A stretch of 64,000 bases of DNA from Sclerotinia nivalis (GCA_029531795.1 JAPEIS010000001.1:1488001-1552000), one strand, 5' to 3'; shown: positions 11,045 through 24,571, counted from the stretch's first letter. The notes: generated by a model from the sequence alone, not told the origin. Numbers and translations are program-made.

Positions 11045-14000
11045 AAGGGTGCTGGAGAGTTATTAAAAGGGCGCTGGAAAGTAGAAACTTAGAAGAAGAT
11101 AGTAGCTACAATTCAGTGGAATGAGCCTCGAGAAATTCTTTGCTATAATTAAATTGCGGGGGTATTAAACTCAAAGCATCGTGCAATTATCAGAACTTGC
11201 AATGCGCTCACTATTCGAAAACACTCCAATTTACGGAATTACCTCATAGCTATCTGAATCCTCGTCAGTTTTTAAAAAACCATCAAGGCGAGAGCGTCAA
11301 TCATGAACGCTCGGATGTCCGATATATAATGAGACACGGATGAATGCATTACGTGTATCGAGAATCTATAGTTCTTTCCTTGCTCTTAGCTTTTGAAGAT
11401 TATAATTACCCTGGGGTTGCACATGGATACAGTCCCATAGGTATTCATTAGAGTAGAGTGAAGGGAAAGCGCGATCATAGAATGCACCTTATCGTTATTG
11501 GCCAAGGAAGACTGCTGCTGTTGTTGTGAACAGACGATATCGTCCCTCGATTTAAGCAGCGAGAATGCGGTCTGGAATCCTTAGTAGCGATTTCTGATGT
11601 AAGAGAATATTTTGTTGGTGCTTTATATGCAATTGCATCTCTTATCCTCGTATCGTGTCTCTTTTATGCTTTTTGATAATCGTATATATGAAGAGGAAGA
11701 ATGGGTGGAGGGATTTAGGTATATCCGAGGGAATGATTTCGCAACCGGTGCATACACAGAGGTTTTGCGCATTGTGTGATTGATGGTAAAGATGGCACAG
11801 TCTGTCGTGTTTATTTTATATTTTGGAGAACGCATTTACTTTTGCGTATATATGAGTAAGAATACAAGGAAGAATACTCCGTACCGGGGCCAGCTAAAAA
11901 AAGCACATCTTCTCTCGCCCGTCTCTACGCAAATCATTGTTCTAATATGGATCATTATTCCTGTACGGAGTATGGTCCTAATGCATCTCTTTTACGTACC
12001 GCCATATTTCGAATTCATACCTGCAACTGTTCCTTTGTAATCGAGAACTTTCAGTTTAGTATTGTAAACTGAGACTTCTTTTTGATTTTCTCGTCATCTT
12101 CGCAGAACTTAGGACGGCACTTTTGATGGATGGATGGATGTTCGCTGTGCCGTTCTTTGTTGTTTGGGCTTACTTAGGTAACCTTACTTCATTCGCCAAT
12201 TTCTTGGGATGTAATGTATACGGTACATACGGAATACTAAGACTTACATACGAGAATTTTGCAGAGGATGGTGCACCAATCGTGGGGAACCGACACAGAA
12301 TTGGAGTGGAGACCATTCTCCTCGATTTTAATCGGGCCAAAATACGGAGATCACAGTTACGATAGCTATAGGTGACCTTGTAAAGGTATGCTTTGCAATT
12401 GATATATAGTCGAAAATGTTCCCGGTTGAGACTATCCAAAATTCCACTTCTTCCATGAGTAATGAGAAATCTCAAGCATAATAGCTACTCCAGCTCAAGA
12501 ATAAGTTTCGTCAGTCTTTTGGAAATGATCAAAAGAGATATTATGACCAATTGGGGTGTTTTTTTGCAAAGATCTACAGCGAAAATTTGCAGATGAGGCA
12601 TTCTATACCAGCACGGCTCATGTAATCATTGATGGAATGAATATCCGGTCTTCCCTCGATCTAAAATACTCACGGAAACCATTTTTCATCTAGATAGCTC
12701 GAGCTTTATGCCGAGAGCATGGGCAAAAGATTATGGAGATTTGTGTTATTGCTATATCACGTCGCGCTAGCTCTGGAGCCTGGTGGCTATGATCTGAATC
12801 CCTTCTCAATCATTACCTGTCGAGACCAGCAACCGGCAATCAGGGCTCTACCTCACATTAATCTGTCTATACTCCTCAGGGTAAGGACTATTAATCCAGG
12901 ATGGCTTCAATCTGTGCACTAACAAATTTGCAGCGCTGGAGAGAAACATGTAATTTACGGTGAGGACAGTACAGTGATGGCTTTCTCACAACACTATTCT
13001 GTATGAAATTTGAATTGGATGAGATAATGTGTCATCTGGAGACAAAAATTATCATCGCCATGAACGTAAAAGGAGCTACCAAAAATAGTACCCCCTTTGG
13101 AGACTTGCTCTTAATAGCCAGCAGGCTTCGTCACAGCCGCGAAACAATTTCTTTGGCGTTTTGATGGTTGAGTTGTTTTCAATTTATCATATGTGAATTC
13201 TATGATGTACTCATCATCTGATACATGAATGTGCTTGCGGCTTCTTCGCGCCTGTTACATATGTGGAAGCAAAGCATGCCTGCAGCTGTAGAGTCATGCC
13301 GTCGAGACTGGAAACACAACGCATCGCATGGATATAGAAACGCTAAGCACTTCTATCTACCGAACTTTGGGCATAATAGATCTGTACCTGCGGCCTGGGA
13401 AAGGATGTTGAGGATTTCCCAGAGGACCCGAAATTTCAGAGGTATAAAAAAATGGCTACGAGGATTGCGTTGCCGTTTCTTTTTTCAGCGGTCTCCTATG
13501 TGGGGCTGTGAATGATCCACCAACGTGGTCTATTTTGACAAACATACGGCTTATTGCTGATTCGAGCGTTTTCATTATAAATAGGGACCTCGATTTTTGA
13601 CCAAAAGGATATCTCATGATAATCAATGGTGCTTTAACCTCGAAAGTGCAGCAGATCAATGAGCGGAGCGTCCAATATAGTTCTTTGTTAAATTCAAAGG
13701 CCAAACTATACGTATACTAATAGAGAATGGAGTACAAAATCTTACACCCCTCAGTGTATGTCAATATTGAAATTCACGATACACATGAAACCGACTTCGG
13801 CGAACATACATATCTCACCATACAGATACATTTCTTCAGCCATCTCGTTTGTCTCCTTCCGTCTTTACGCCAATTTCCGAAAGGCCGAGTCATTGTTGAT
13901 ACTATCATCCAATGAACAGTTTTGGGCCGTTGAAACATTGTTTATTTGAAACACCTTCTTCTTGTCATGCGTTGAAGTTTTATCATGTGTGTAAGAGAGT

Positions 14001-15017
14001 CTTTGCGATACATTATCAAAATATGAAGACTTTCATCTCAATATTTACTCTACACAAGTTGTGTATCCTCCCAGGAGCAATACTTTCAAAAGCCATTTCA
14101 GAGAATATCATGAGAAATTATATTTTGACTTCCTCTACGAAATACAGGATAGAGACAAAACATAGCCGCCCGATCGGAAATCGGCACAAACGGAACAAAA
14201 AATGCAGTGAGAATATATGAATAGTATCATCATTTCCCACTTATATCGGATCAGATATGAAGGGGCTGAAAGTAATATGCTCTGCTGGTGAAAGCTGACA
14301 TTGTTTTGTGAAGTGGCGTCAGCACGTTGACACGTTGATGCGCTACGGACCTCCGCACCTCAGGATAAATGATAATTACGAAACTCCTGGGTGTAGATTA
14401 CGAATTCGATGAGACCAAATGAGTCATGGATATTTGAAAATGCTGCAGCGAAGATAGTTCTGAGTTGGAGATGCTCTTTTAGAATTCGCTTTTTCGAGGT
14501 TCTGCACACACCAAAGTGCTGATGAAACCCAGTAGGGGAAAAATCCTTCCCGTTTGCATCGTGACACAAGTGGGCGGGAAATGGCGGAAATGGCATAATC
14601 AGCCGTACCGATGATATGCATCAAGAGGCTTGATATACTCTGATACTATACGATATTCATCATGCGATAAGATGTAAAACAGGCTTCGGCTGGTCGTGTT
14701 TACTTATTTATGGACGTGTTTTGATTTGTTGGTGCGGGATGAGATATTTTGATCCTGCCTGCTTGGCTTCTGCACATTCCAATCTCGAACTGGATATATG
14801 TATAGATGAGGATCGCCGCATGGTCCAAGTTGTTTTGCTGAAGCTCGAGGTGCACAAACTGTTCAGTGATGCTTTTGAGTGGATGTTTAGTTGCAGCATG
14901 ATTGCTGAGCATTGAAGCGGGAATATCTTATAGGCTGACTCTACTCGCTTGTAAATCGAATCGGATTTGAGGGAAGATCGAGCTGAATTGTAGGAAAAGA
15001 ATAAATTGAAAGTCAAG
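11045..15017. other. Gene-poor intergenic region
   Basis: About 4 kb without a gene I can support. Short ORFs exist on both strands (for example 12123-12365 and 13225-13515), but none shows a known motif, a plausible splice partner or clear protein-like composition. The last few hundred bases should be the promoter of the SNG1-like gene. Confidence 0.5.
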
Positions 15018-16824
15018 ATGCCTTTTCAAATCCCTCCACTTTCTCGGCTCGATTCTAAGAGTCCATTTTATCTCTCCAGAAGCAGAATGCCACCCTTTTC
15101 GACCTTTTATATTTCGGAGGATTCTTTGGCACTGGGAAACGAGACAGATGATACTGTCGATAGGAGAAAAGTAAGAGAAGAGGAACCAGCTATTCCTTCG
15201 GAATGGTCTCTTGGTATACTACCCAGTGGGCGACGGTACCCGGGCAGTACCATTAGGTCTTCAACTAAGGGTCGGGACCCTCAGTCCGATGAAGAATCCC
15301 TCACAGGAAGTCGTCGAAGTCAATATCGGAATATAATCAAATATCCATTACCCGGACCTTTGTCGCCACACCTCGCTGAGAATAGGAAACTATGGATTAA
15401 GATGTTCGTGGTATTTTGTTTATTGTTAGTCACCACGATAATGGGTACGATGTCTATATACTGGGGCGGTGATCATTCACTACAATCCAACATACCGGTA
15501 TTAACCATCGCGGTGATTGATTTTGATCATTCGGAGGTTGGGAGATATCTCCAAGACATGACGACAGCGGCACGAGCCAAAGATTACCATCATTCGCTAG
15601 GATTTGTGAACCAAGATGGAGATATCATGTATGGTAACATGGAGAGCGTTCAAGCAGCTTTGCACGACCAGAAGTTTTGGGTGGGAATTGTAGTGATGGA
15701 GAATGCTACCAAGGCCATGAATTATGCATATGAAGTAGGGGATGAACCGTATGATCCGAATCATGCGATATCTGTTTTCTACGAAGAAGCTAGGAATGCA
15801 CTGGTTATTGGACAAGCGGTATATCCTAAATTACTAGATTTTTTGAACAAGTTTGTACTTGAATTTACGAAACAGAAACAGAGCAGTTTGCTACAGGGAA
15901 TTAATGGGTCAGATGTGACTGCGTTGCAGAGACAGGCTCAAAACCCTGTTGCAGCAGGATTTAGAGTCTTTAATATGGCGCCAGCCACCCCATCAGTTCG
16001 TTATTCTTTCGCTTCAATTATTCTTCTAACCTTAAATTTCAACACTAACTCTGCGTTCGATTTCTAGACGGCTGAAGCCGCCACTGAGATTGGAACAATC
16101 TGTATGTATCTTAGCACAACTTGCAACAATTCTCAGCACCGAACAGAAAGAAACATTTTGCTAACCCCAGATTCTAGATCTTATAATCGTCTCGTTCCTT
16201 TCCGTTCTCATGTTCGACAAACTCAGCGACACAATAATGGGAACAATACCCATGAAAATCTACTACATCTACCGTATAGCCGTCCTCCCATTTGTCTATT
16301 TCTTTTTATCCCTCTTCTATCTGACCCTCTCATGCATGTGGCACATACCATTCTCTCTTCACTTCGGTGCAGCCGGCTATCCCCTCTACTGGATGCTTTC
16401 CTGGATCTCCATGATGGCCTTCGGCCTCACGATCGAAAACATAAACAACATCCTCGGCATGCCCTTCACGCCTGTTTTCTTCGTCTTCTGGGTCATCTCA
16501 AATGTCACCACGGGCTTCTATCCCACGGAAATGCTCAACGATTTTTACAAGTGGGGTATTGTTTGGCCGCTGAGACATGATATGATGGGTGCGCGAGCAA
16601 TTATTTATGGCACGAAAAATACATTGAGGCAAAATTTTGGCGTCTTGATTGGCTGGGTGCTGGTTAGTTTGTTACTGATGCCGGGAACGGTGTGGTTGCA
16701 GATGAGGAAGAAGAGGGAAATAAGGGAGGAGAAAAGTAGGGTGATTCTGGAGAGGGTTTGGGGAGCGCCCGGGAAGGAGAAGGGGGGGAGGTTGAAATTG
16801 CCTAAGTTAAGTCCGCCTAGTTGA
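15018..16824 (+). CDS. SNG1: SNG1-family (DUF3533) membrane protein
   Basis: The first ATG is at 15018. Exons 15018-15995, 16068-16101 (34 nt) and 16178-16824 give 552 residues. Intron 1 uses donor GTTCGT; the chosen splices create STAEAATEIGTIYLIIVSFL, the conserved entry to the C-terminal membrane domain. Topology: a cytosolic Ser/Arg-rich N-tail, one membrane segment near residues 132-153, a large soluble loop containing VLTIAVIDFDHSEVG and PYDPNHAISVFYEEARN, then about five to six C-terminal membrane helices. Yeast Sng1 confers resistance to nitrosoguanidine and formaldehyde and affects plasma-membrane phospholipid asymmetry. That role is inferred here from the family; many filamentous fungi carry several paralogues. 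The C-terminus is Lys/Arg-rich. Confidence 0.87.
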
Positions 16825-18782
16825 AGGGGAGGGCGGGTCATAAGTGATGGGGGTAGCTGTGCGTTGGTTAGCATTTAGAAGGATGGTTTTGCATGTTTGC
16901 GTTTTTCATGGATTCTTGAGTGTAATAATGAGTGCTGTGGTATCAACATTGAAGAGAGTAGAATATAATGAGCGTCATCAGCTTTCCTCAAATTTTACAT
17001 TTTTATTCATATTCATTCATTCACTTGCTTGTATTCATTCATTCACTCATTTACTTATACTTCTTCGTCTTCTTATATTCATTTCCATGCTTAAGAAGCA
17101 GAATTGAAAGGAGAGATCATTGGTAGTGTCTCAAATCTCCACTCTCGAATCCTCAATCTTCTAGAAAAGGCTGAGGGGTACCATCTGTCTCCAAGTCCAA
17201 GCTCTATTGGTGTCTCCCCAGTCTCTCTTCAACTCCGAATGTCCAATGGCTCGAGATGTGAGATGGAGTAGCATTATGTGATTCCGCGATAGAAAAAAGG
17301 AAAATGTGAGTACCATGTTGCAGTCGCACAAACATCAAGTCTTTTTGCGGTACTTATGATAATCCCGCACACGTATGGTAATGTTTTGTCTCTCTTTCTT
17401 TCGTGCACAGTTAATGTTTACTGGTAGGACCTTTTTTCAATGGCGTTCTGATTGTGGATTATCGCTGATACAATGAAAAGTGGCTGGCAACTTTACCTAT
17501 TTTGTGTGTGATATTGACCGGATGTATAGCTAAGTGTCTGTTCCTTACTTGAAATGTTCTTGTGTATTTGATTTTAAATCACTTTGTCAAGATGAATGTC
17601 CAGTTCTCAAGATATGGCTTCAACCCGAGTAATACATAATCATGTTGTTTTACTTCGAAGGGCAAGGATGATTGAAAAGTGGCATGGTAGAAGGATGCCA
17701 AGTGCATTAGACCGTGGCGGCACGTAATCAGTAAGAATTCTAACCACGAATTGAAGGGAACTTTAGAATCTTGGCTTAAGTTCCAATGGCAAGCAGACGA
17801 TTTTATGTAGAGATAGTGAATGCACAAATCAAATCGAGATGATAACTAAAGTATTAGTGAAATTGAAAGCACAAAACTTAATGAATGGTTTGAAAGCGGT
17901 CAAATCTAAGCGAAACACCGAAAATGCCGAACAAGGTCAGCTAAACGAGTTTGCGGTTAACAAAACACGCTAAGCTTCTTTGGGAATAAAGATCCTTTAT
18001 TCTAAACTGTAAATAAAGTCAATATCAAAATTTACATGTTCACATTCATCCATTCCACATCCTACCTAGGTGCTTGCTAAGAGTTATTAATTTGGATGAA
18101 TAAAGTCTGTGAATTGATCGATTACATCAACAACTAAATTTCTCCATATTCTATCCATTCCTCATCTATCATGCCACCCTCATCTTCAATGCCTATCCCA
18201 TGGGTGACGAGGGACGGACATGATAGATTGCGGTACCAAATTTATCACAGTACGATTAAAAGGCATATTGACCCGTACCTTGCCTCAGTTCTAGGAGCAG
18301 GCATGAACTGGATCACATTTGGATCGTGACAATGCCAGTCTAGATTTTGGAATCCGGCTAGAATCCGGAGATGTACCTTACAACAAAAAGTGTAACAACT
18401 TGCGACGTTTATGAATGTATTTTACTTTGCATCTAATCTCGGCACCCCTCCATGTGAGTACATTGAATCTATCGAAAAGAACCAGCTGCACAACGGTTGT
18501 GTTGTTTCGGCCTATACCAGTTTCGCAAATGGGCTAACTACTTAGTAATAAGCGAACGGCCCAATTCTATTCCTGCAATTATTGCCACCGGAGGATGGTC
18601 AATCAGGAGGCAAGGGGAAAATGGGAGCATGTGGCATCCTAGGATTTACCCCTGTCTAAAGTTGCTGATTTGAACTGAATGCATCCTCATATTTTGAACT
18701 TCAAATTGATCTTACAGACGCTCACTAATTACTCACATATACCTATCCCTTAGATCTTTTGCCTCATTGACTTCCTACCATC
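16825..18782. other. Intergenic, no gene recognised
   Basis: About 2 kb. It contains TTCATTCATTCACT-type short repeats at about 17005-17055 and a minus-strand ORF at 17579-17827 without recognisable content. The distal end lies in front of the PKS relic and may be its old promoter. Confidence 0.5.
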
Positions 18783-21386
18783 ATGGCCCCAGGCAGACTA
18801 AGCACGCCTACGTCCAGTTTCCCTAGTTCAGAAGCCTCCTCAGTATCTTCAGCTCTTGGTTTTGATCAAAGTCATCATGATGGGGATGTGCTTGAACCTT
18901 TAGCAGTGGTGGGATTTCCACACAATTTCTCTCAAGATGCAACTACTGCAGAGTCTTTCCGGGAGATGCTCGTAGAAGGCCTTTGTGCTTCTGCAGGGTA
19001 CAGTATGTGAGCCTGATCTACTTTGCCATCACCTCCACGTTTCAGCCCTGCCCACACTAATACACTGATCTGCGCCCTAGTTACCTCTTATAGGCGCACA
19101 CTTCATTAGAGATGATATTCGTGCTTTTGTTTTAAACGCACCCAAGCCAAAAGAAGAGGCGAAGGCTGCCTTCGCTGTCCCCAGATACTCACAGTATAAT
19201 ATGGCAGATAGCTCGGCTTCATCTATAAAAGAAGCACAGGAAGCATTTAAAGCTTTTGACCGACTAAATTTCATGATTTTAGATATCGAAAAAGATATCA
19301 CGAAGAAAGGTTTGACACCGGACACATACGATGTCATTGTGGCTGCCCACACAATATCAGCTACCAAGAATTTGGCTTCCATGGTACGAAAGCTCCGTTC
19401 GCTTCTGAAAACGGCTGGTAAACTCATCCTTCTTGAGAACACCCCCGTTCTGGAATGCTTGGAGAATTTGCTTTCGCTCTCCATCCGGATTGGTGGAATG
19501 CTATTGAGGATCAGCGATTTAATAGCCCAAATATTTCAGAGCAGAAATGGCATGAAATTTTAGGGAGAATGGATTCACAGGCGCAGACGTTGTTTTCAGG
19601 GACTATGAAGTTGAAGAATGCCATGAATGGAGCATCATAATATCTACTGCAGTAGAAAATATTTCTCATCTCGCGCCACCTTCAGTAATTATCATCGCCG
19701 ACCCAGAATCCACGAATCAACAAGAATTCGCGAAGCGTTTCCAAGCTCAACCAGACCTGAAGCCCGTTACCGATTTTACCGTGATGTCTCTCAAAGCAGC
19801 TGCGGCATCACCCCTTGTTTCTACATCCGCGATTCTGTTTCTGAACGAAATAGAACGCCCTTTGCTTGAGGACATTGATACTACAAACTTCACGCACCTT
19901 CAGACAGTTCTGTTGGCGGCACAAAAAGTTCTCTGGGTAAGTGATAGCAGCATGGGTCCTGAATCGTCTCCCGACTTCGGGGTGATCACTAGTTTGCCCC
20001 GAGTTCTGAGGGCTGAGAACAATAAGTTGCAAATGGTCACAGTAACTTTGGAAGCTAATGATATCTTCTCTGACCGTAAGGCTGCTGATCGATTGATCAG
20101 CAAGATGACTCGCGTGTTGTTGAAGGTACTACTCGGCTCAGTTGACGAGAGTTATGAGACAGAATATGTGGAGAAGAATGGTCTTATTCACATCAACAGA
20201 GTCATTGCCTCACCACAGTTAGATGAGAAGATTGCCGCCAAGGTAGCTGAGAAACAATACCAGGTCATGAAGTTCGCCACTCAAGCTGGAAATCGCGACG
20301 CCCGGACTTCTGGATACTTTGCAATTCGTTGAAGACGACTTGTATAGCAAACCGCTAGGGGCACGAGAACTTGAGATCAAGGTGAAAGCTGTTGGTGTCA
20401 ACTTCCGAGATTGCCTTCTTGCGCTTGGAAGATTGGATGTTGGTATGTTTGGGTGTGAATTCTCTAGAATCGTTACTCGTATCGGATCAGAATGAACAAC
20501 AGTCAAACCGGGCGATCGGGTCAGTGCTGGATATCTTGACTGCTACCGAACTTTCGCACGGTCGAAAGAAGAATGTGTGCTTCCCATCGCAGATGATATG
20601 TCTTTTGCCGAGGCTGCTGCTATTCCAACAACTTTCTGTACAGTCCACCACGGTCTTTTCGAACTTGCCAGATTGTAAAAAGGTGAATCGGTACTTATCC
20701 ATGGTGGTGCGGGTGGAACTGGACAAGCTGCTATTAAATTGGCCCAAAATGCAGGTGCTGTCATCTATACTACCGTCGGTTCAGAAGAAAAGAAACAATT
20801 ACTCATGGATACTTACCGAATACCTGAAAAACACATTCTCTACTCCAGAGATACCTCATTTGCACAGGGTACCATGAGACTTACTCATGACCAAGGAGTT
20901 GACGTTGTATTGAATTCTTTGTCTAGGGAAAGTCTCAAAGCTTCATGGGATTGTATTGCTCCTTTTGGAAAATTCGTCGAAATCGGCAAGAATGATATTC
21001 AATCTCATCATGCTTTGCCTATTTTTCCAATTTCCAAGTGCGCAAAATTCAGCGCCGTGGACTTGGCTACCATGACTCCAGCACGGCCTATGCTCATCCG
21101 AAAAGCATTTACCGCCGTCATGAAGCTTTTTAATGCCGGAGAGATACATACTGCCAAGCCATTGCATGTATACAAGATGTCGGAGATTGAGAAAGCTTTC
21201 CGTTTTATGCAGAGTGGTAAAAATTCTGGCAAAATCGTTATTGACATGGATGAGGCGGAGAAAATTTTAGTTATCTAAACCGCCAGATCAACTCACAACT
21301 TTGATGCGAATGCATCGTATATTGTGACGGGTGGTCTCGGTGGACTAGGTCGCAGTATTTTTCTCTGGCTAGCTGTATTGTTTTAA
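18783..21386 (+). pseudogene. Relic of a highly reducing polyketide synthase
   Basis: A collapsed HR-PKS. It starts at a true ATG (18783) and reads into the ketosynthase N-terminus (LEPLAVVGFPHNFSQDATTA, then after an apparent intron GAHFIRDDIRAF), but at about 19138 jumps directly into the late C-methyltransferase domain (LNFMILDIEKD, YDVIVAAHTISATKNL, GKLILLE). Most of KS, all of acyltransferase and dehydratase, and the front of the methyltransferase are missing. Next come the methyltransferase tail (FALHPDWWNA), the inter-domain region, an enoylreductase (VKAVGVNFRDCLLALGR; NADPH loop HGGAGGTGQAAIKLAQNAG; VDVVLNSLSRESLKASWDCI) and the first strand of the ketoreductase ([15 protein letters not shown]) before it ends. 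Breaks include frameshifts near 19460 and 20285, an in-frame TGA near 20491 and a TAA near 20680. About 2.6 kb remain of an expected 7 kb. It cannot make a working enzyme. Confidence 0.9.
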
Positions 21387-22623
21387 ATAACACCGCATCA
21401 CCTCGCATCACCTCACCGTGACTGTTAACCCATTCACACTTGAACATAACCAAAAGAAACGATCCCCATTAACATTAGCACCACTAGCACGTTCGATTCG
21501 GGAAAATTCCATAGAATATCTCACTAAAGGGCCACTTGTCGCATGAAGCTCTAATATAAGCTAGCCGGAGCAGTACCTGTTGATCAAGGAACGACATGAC
21601 CAGAAGCATAGGGTAAAGTCCCCTAAGATCCTAATAGCTAGGAAGGACTTCCTTACTGTAGAGCTTCGTGCACAAAATATTCTTTAGCATTGAGAGGAAC
21701 CAATCTATCGCGTATGATAGGGGAACAGGAATATTATACTTGGCAGCACAGAAACAGCATCAGAAGAACAAATTTGAACGTTCTGTTTTGTTTTGTTTTG
21801 TTGCATTGTACAATTAGGATTCAATTGGTCGAGGTTATAAATCACTCGCAGGAGGCAGTGATATATACGGCAAGGTTTGGTTAGGACTTTACTTTATTTC
21901 CTGCGAAATGAGACCAATAATACCATAATTAGTGCAGCCGAAGCTGTACTCCAAGGTCTGCATCGGATAAATCATCAACACCTTCATGCAGAGTCAAAGT
22001 GCACTCCTGTCCATAACCATCGCAATCCCTTCCCAAGAGCCCCAACTGTTAGACCAATTGATACTGATAAGGCTTTTTCACCTTGTTGTCCGTCGTTTTG
22101 ATCTTGAGAGTATCTAAGAATAATTTTGGGCTGGTTCAATAACAATCTTACAGGATATCTTCGAGGCGGGAATTGGAATTGCGCGCTTGGAGCAGCTACT
22201 TTGAGCAGACGAGAGGGCAGATAAGGAGCGAAGGCGTGCGGGAGACGAGCGGCGGATTCGACAAGAAGCCAAGTCTCGCGATCTGATGGAGGGATAGAAG
22301 ATAAGACTGACTACGTTCGAAGAATACATACGTCTCTGCCACAATAAGCACGAAATAATAGCACTTGTTGTTCAATATTGATTTGATTGGCAAGTCTACC
22401 GAGCGCTCCCCACAGGACATGACCAGAAGGTGTAGACAAAGAACCCATTTTTCGAAAATAATCTTTCAGAATTCCACACTTCCCGAGATCTTATCCATAG
22501 AAGCCTTTATCAGAGTAACACGCAGAGATGAAACCGAGCTTCAGCATGGAGAAGAAACAGGCCAAAAGACCTCAGCACGAAGTGCAAAAGCACAAAATAT
22601 CCATTTGCTCGAATCTTCTTATT
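21387..22623. other. Degraded intergenic DNA between two pseudogenes
   Basis: No intact gene. It contains short exact words shared within the zone: a 14-mer at 21593-21606 repeated at 22416-22429, and a 13-mer at 21659-21671 repeated at 24916-24928. A short Arg/Glu-rich coding-like stretch near 22160-22290 could be a fragment of a lost coiled-coil protein, but I cannot name it. Confidence 0.4.
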
Positions 22624-24571
22624 CTAACAATCTGAATTAACCTTTCTTTCAGCCCATCTCGTCTGCGCCTCAAAATCCGCGCGCTCCTTTCCCGTGAGGT
22701 TCTTCAATCCTTCCTCCCTGAGCTCAGCGAACATCTCAAGTGCCTGGTCGTACGTCTCATTGGAAGTCCATCCATCACGGCTAACGAACCCGGCTAATGA
22801 GTCCCAAAAATCTGCTCGCTCGTTCCAACCCTCACCGTCTCTATAATGAGCCTGCAGCTCCTCTTCTGTGAACTGTATTGGACAAGGAGTATTGAGGCCT
22901 AATTCGTCCCAATGTCTGTGTATTTTGCATGTTGATAATTCTAAACATAATAGAACGAGGGGTGGACGAACCGTTCGATTCGAATGAGGCATTGCCGAAA
23001 AGGTATAATATCTCCATCCCAAGTGTTTGCAGCAAAATGTACTGTTTCTCTCCTTGTTCGGCCATGATGTATGCGGAGAGTCTCGCTGAGCAATGGATTA
23101 TTTTTATCAGTTTCCATTTCGTAAGTGTACAGGACAATAGACTTTTCAACTTGCTTTCTCGTGCGAGCTTTTTCATCGCCCTCTTCGAGGCTTTCATAAT
23201 TCTCTGGGAGCTTTAGTAGCACATCGCCATTATAATCCACGAGTTTTGGATGCCGGAATTGAAGAAATAGAAGGCCAACTCATGTATCCTGCCAGTCAAT
23301 GAGACTAGTAATTCGATTGCCTTCAACAAAGAGATTTGCGGAATGAATATCCCAATGCCAAAGGGTAGAACAGGAAAGCTTTTTGTTTTGGGGGAAAAGG
23401 TATGGTATAGTATTTAAGAACATTTTGTAGAGTGAAATGTGAGAGCTGGGCGAATTCTGAGCTTTAGATGCGATAAACACATCCTTTGGCGCTTTTGGAA
23501 CAACAAAGCTACTTATCCAAGCAATCTCCCGATTAGCTATCGCTGTCAGATAATCCTGTGGGCTTTCCCCTACATATTGGCATTAGCACACGGTAGTCAT
23601 ATTTAAGTGCAAACGGCTTGAATTTATAAGGACCTCGGTCAATGGCCATCGACGCACGCTTTTCATTCCAAAAATCTCTATCAACAACTGGTCCGATGGC
23701 AAAACGCCCTGCCACAACTCTTCTAATTCTGCAGGAACATCACCCAAAATCTCAGCTGCTCCACATCCTGGGAATGAATCATTTGCGAAGTAAATATTGC
23801 CATACCTAGTCTAAGATTAGTGCCTTTCTTTGATTCCATTTCCCCACAGAATACAAACCTGGTGAAAGACACTGAGAGTAACTTCTTCTCGATTTCTACT
23901 AAGCCCTTAACGATACTCGTTTTCCCAGTAATTGTTTTGCCGTTCCAGACGTCCTCTAGCTTTGTCCCTGGTGCCTCTTCCATTATAATGTACTCGGCTT
24001 CTACAGGATTTTTGCTGTTGCGCTCCAAGCGAAAACTTTTGGAACGGGGATATTGAGTACGGTTCTAACCTAGACGAAAGTATGGTGTTAATCAATATCC
24101 GTTTGCTATATATCAACGGTAGATAAATCTCACAAAATCCATAGTTGCAACTTCCGAAGCAGTCGTCTTATAGGCAGGACCAGCGTTCGGATTTGGAATA
24201 CGTGCAATTACAACAGAACCATTGTCCATGACTAGGCGGAACACCTTGTTGTATCCGCCTTCCGCGATCTTGGTTATGGATACACAGGATTGCGCCTCAA
24301 CGCTTTCGACTGCAATGCGCTTGAGCTCTTGCACATTGAAAAATAGGAATCGCTCACGTTGCTGACTCTCTTCATCCCATAGCCAGCGGCCACTCGTGTA
24401 GCAGAAGAAGTGCTCATACGGTGATGTTGAATTCGTGGATATTGCCCGTGACAGATTGTGGCGGATACTGGACTTGCTGTAACTGTAGCAGGGTGCAATT
24501 TGTATCGGAAGAAAATCCTTGATGAGAAAGCTAAGTATGGGTCGATGTGGAATGCGAGCAAGACAAGGCAT
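22624..24571 (-). pseudogene. Broken AIM9-like phosphotransferase (APH/kinase-like fold)
   Basis: Reads as an APH-type phosphotransferase of the AIM9-like fungal family. From ATG 24571 it runs through a possible mitochondrial leader, SPYEHFFCYTSGRWLWDEE, the nucleotide-binding part (ITKIAEGGYNKVFRLVM, VIARIPNPNAGPAYKTTASE), EAEYIIMEEAPGTKLEDVW, the catalytic loop LWHWDIHSANLFV and metal-binding SLIDWQDT, and the C-terminal LRIHHGRTR...WDGDIIPFRQCLIRIER / HWDELGLNTPCPI...DGWTSNETYD. Introns are recognisable (for example 22971-22916, donor GTTCGT). Breaks: a one-base loss near 24015-24040 just after VPKVFAW; another frame change near 23690-23705; and TGA at 23282-23280 where the family has Trp directly after DWQDT. 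Catalytic residues are still readable, so inactivation looks recent. Yeast AIM9 is mitochondrial and poorly understood. Alternative: sequencing errors in a live gene, unlikely with three breaks. Confidence 0.78.

Noticed and set aside
13225..13515. 96-codon ORF rich in Arg, Trp and His
   Set aside because: No signal peptide, domain or splice context; isolated in a gene-poor region.
23280..23282. Reading the TGA in the AIM9-like relic as a RIP mutation
   Set aside because: TGG to TGA is not the CpA-to-TpA (or TpG-to-TpA) change expected of RIP, so an ordinary point mutation is more likely.
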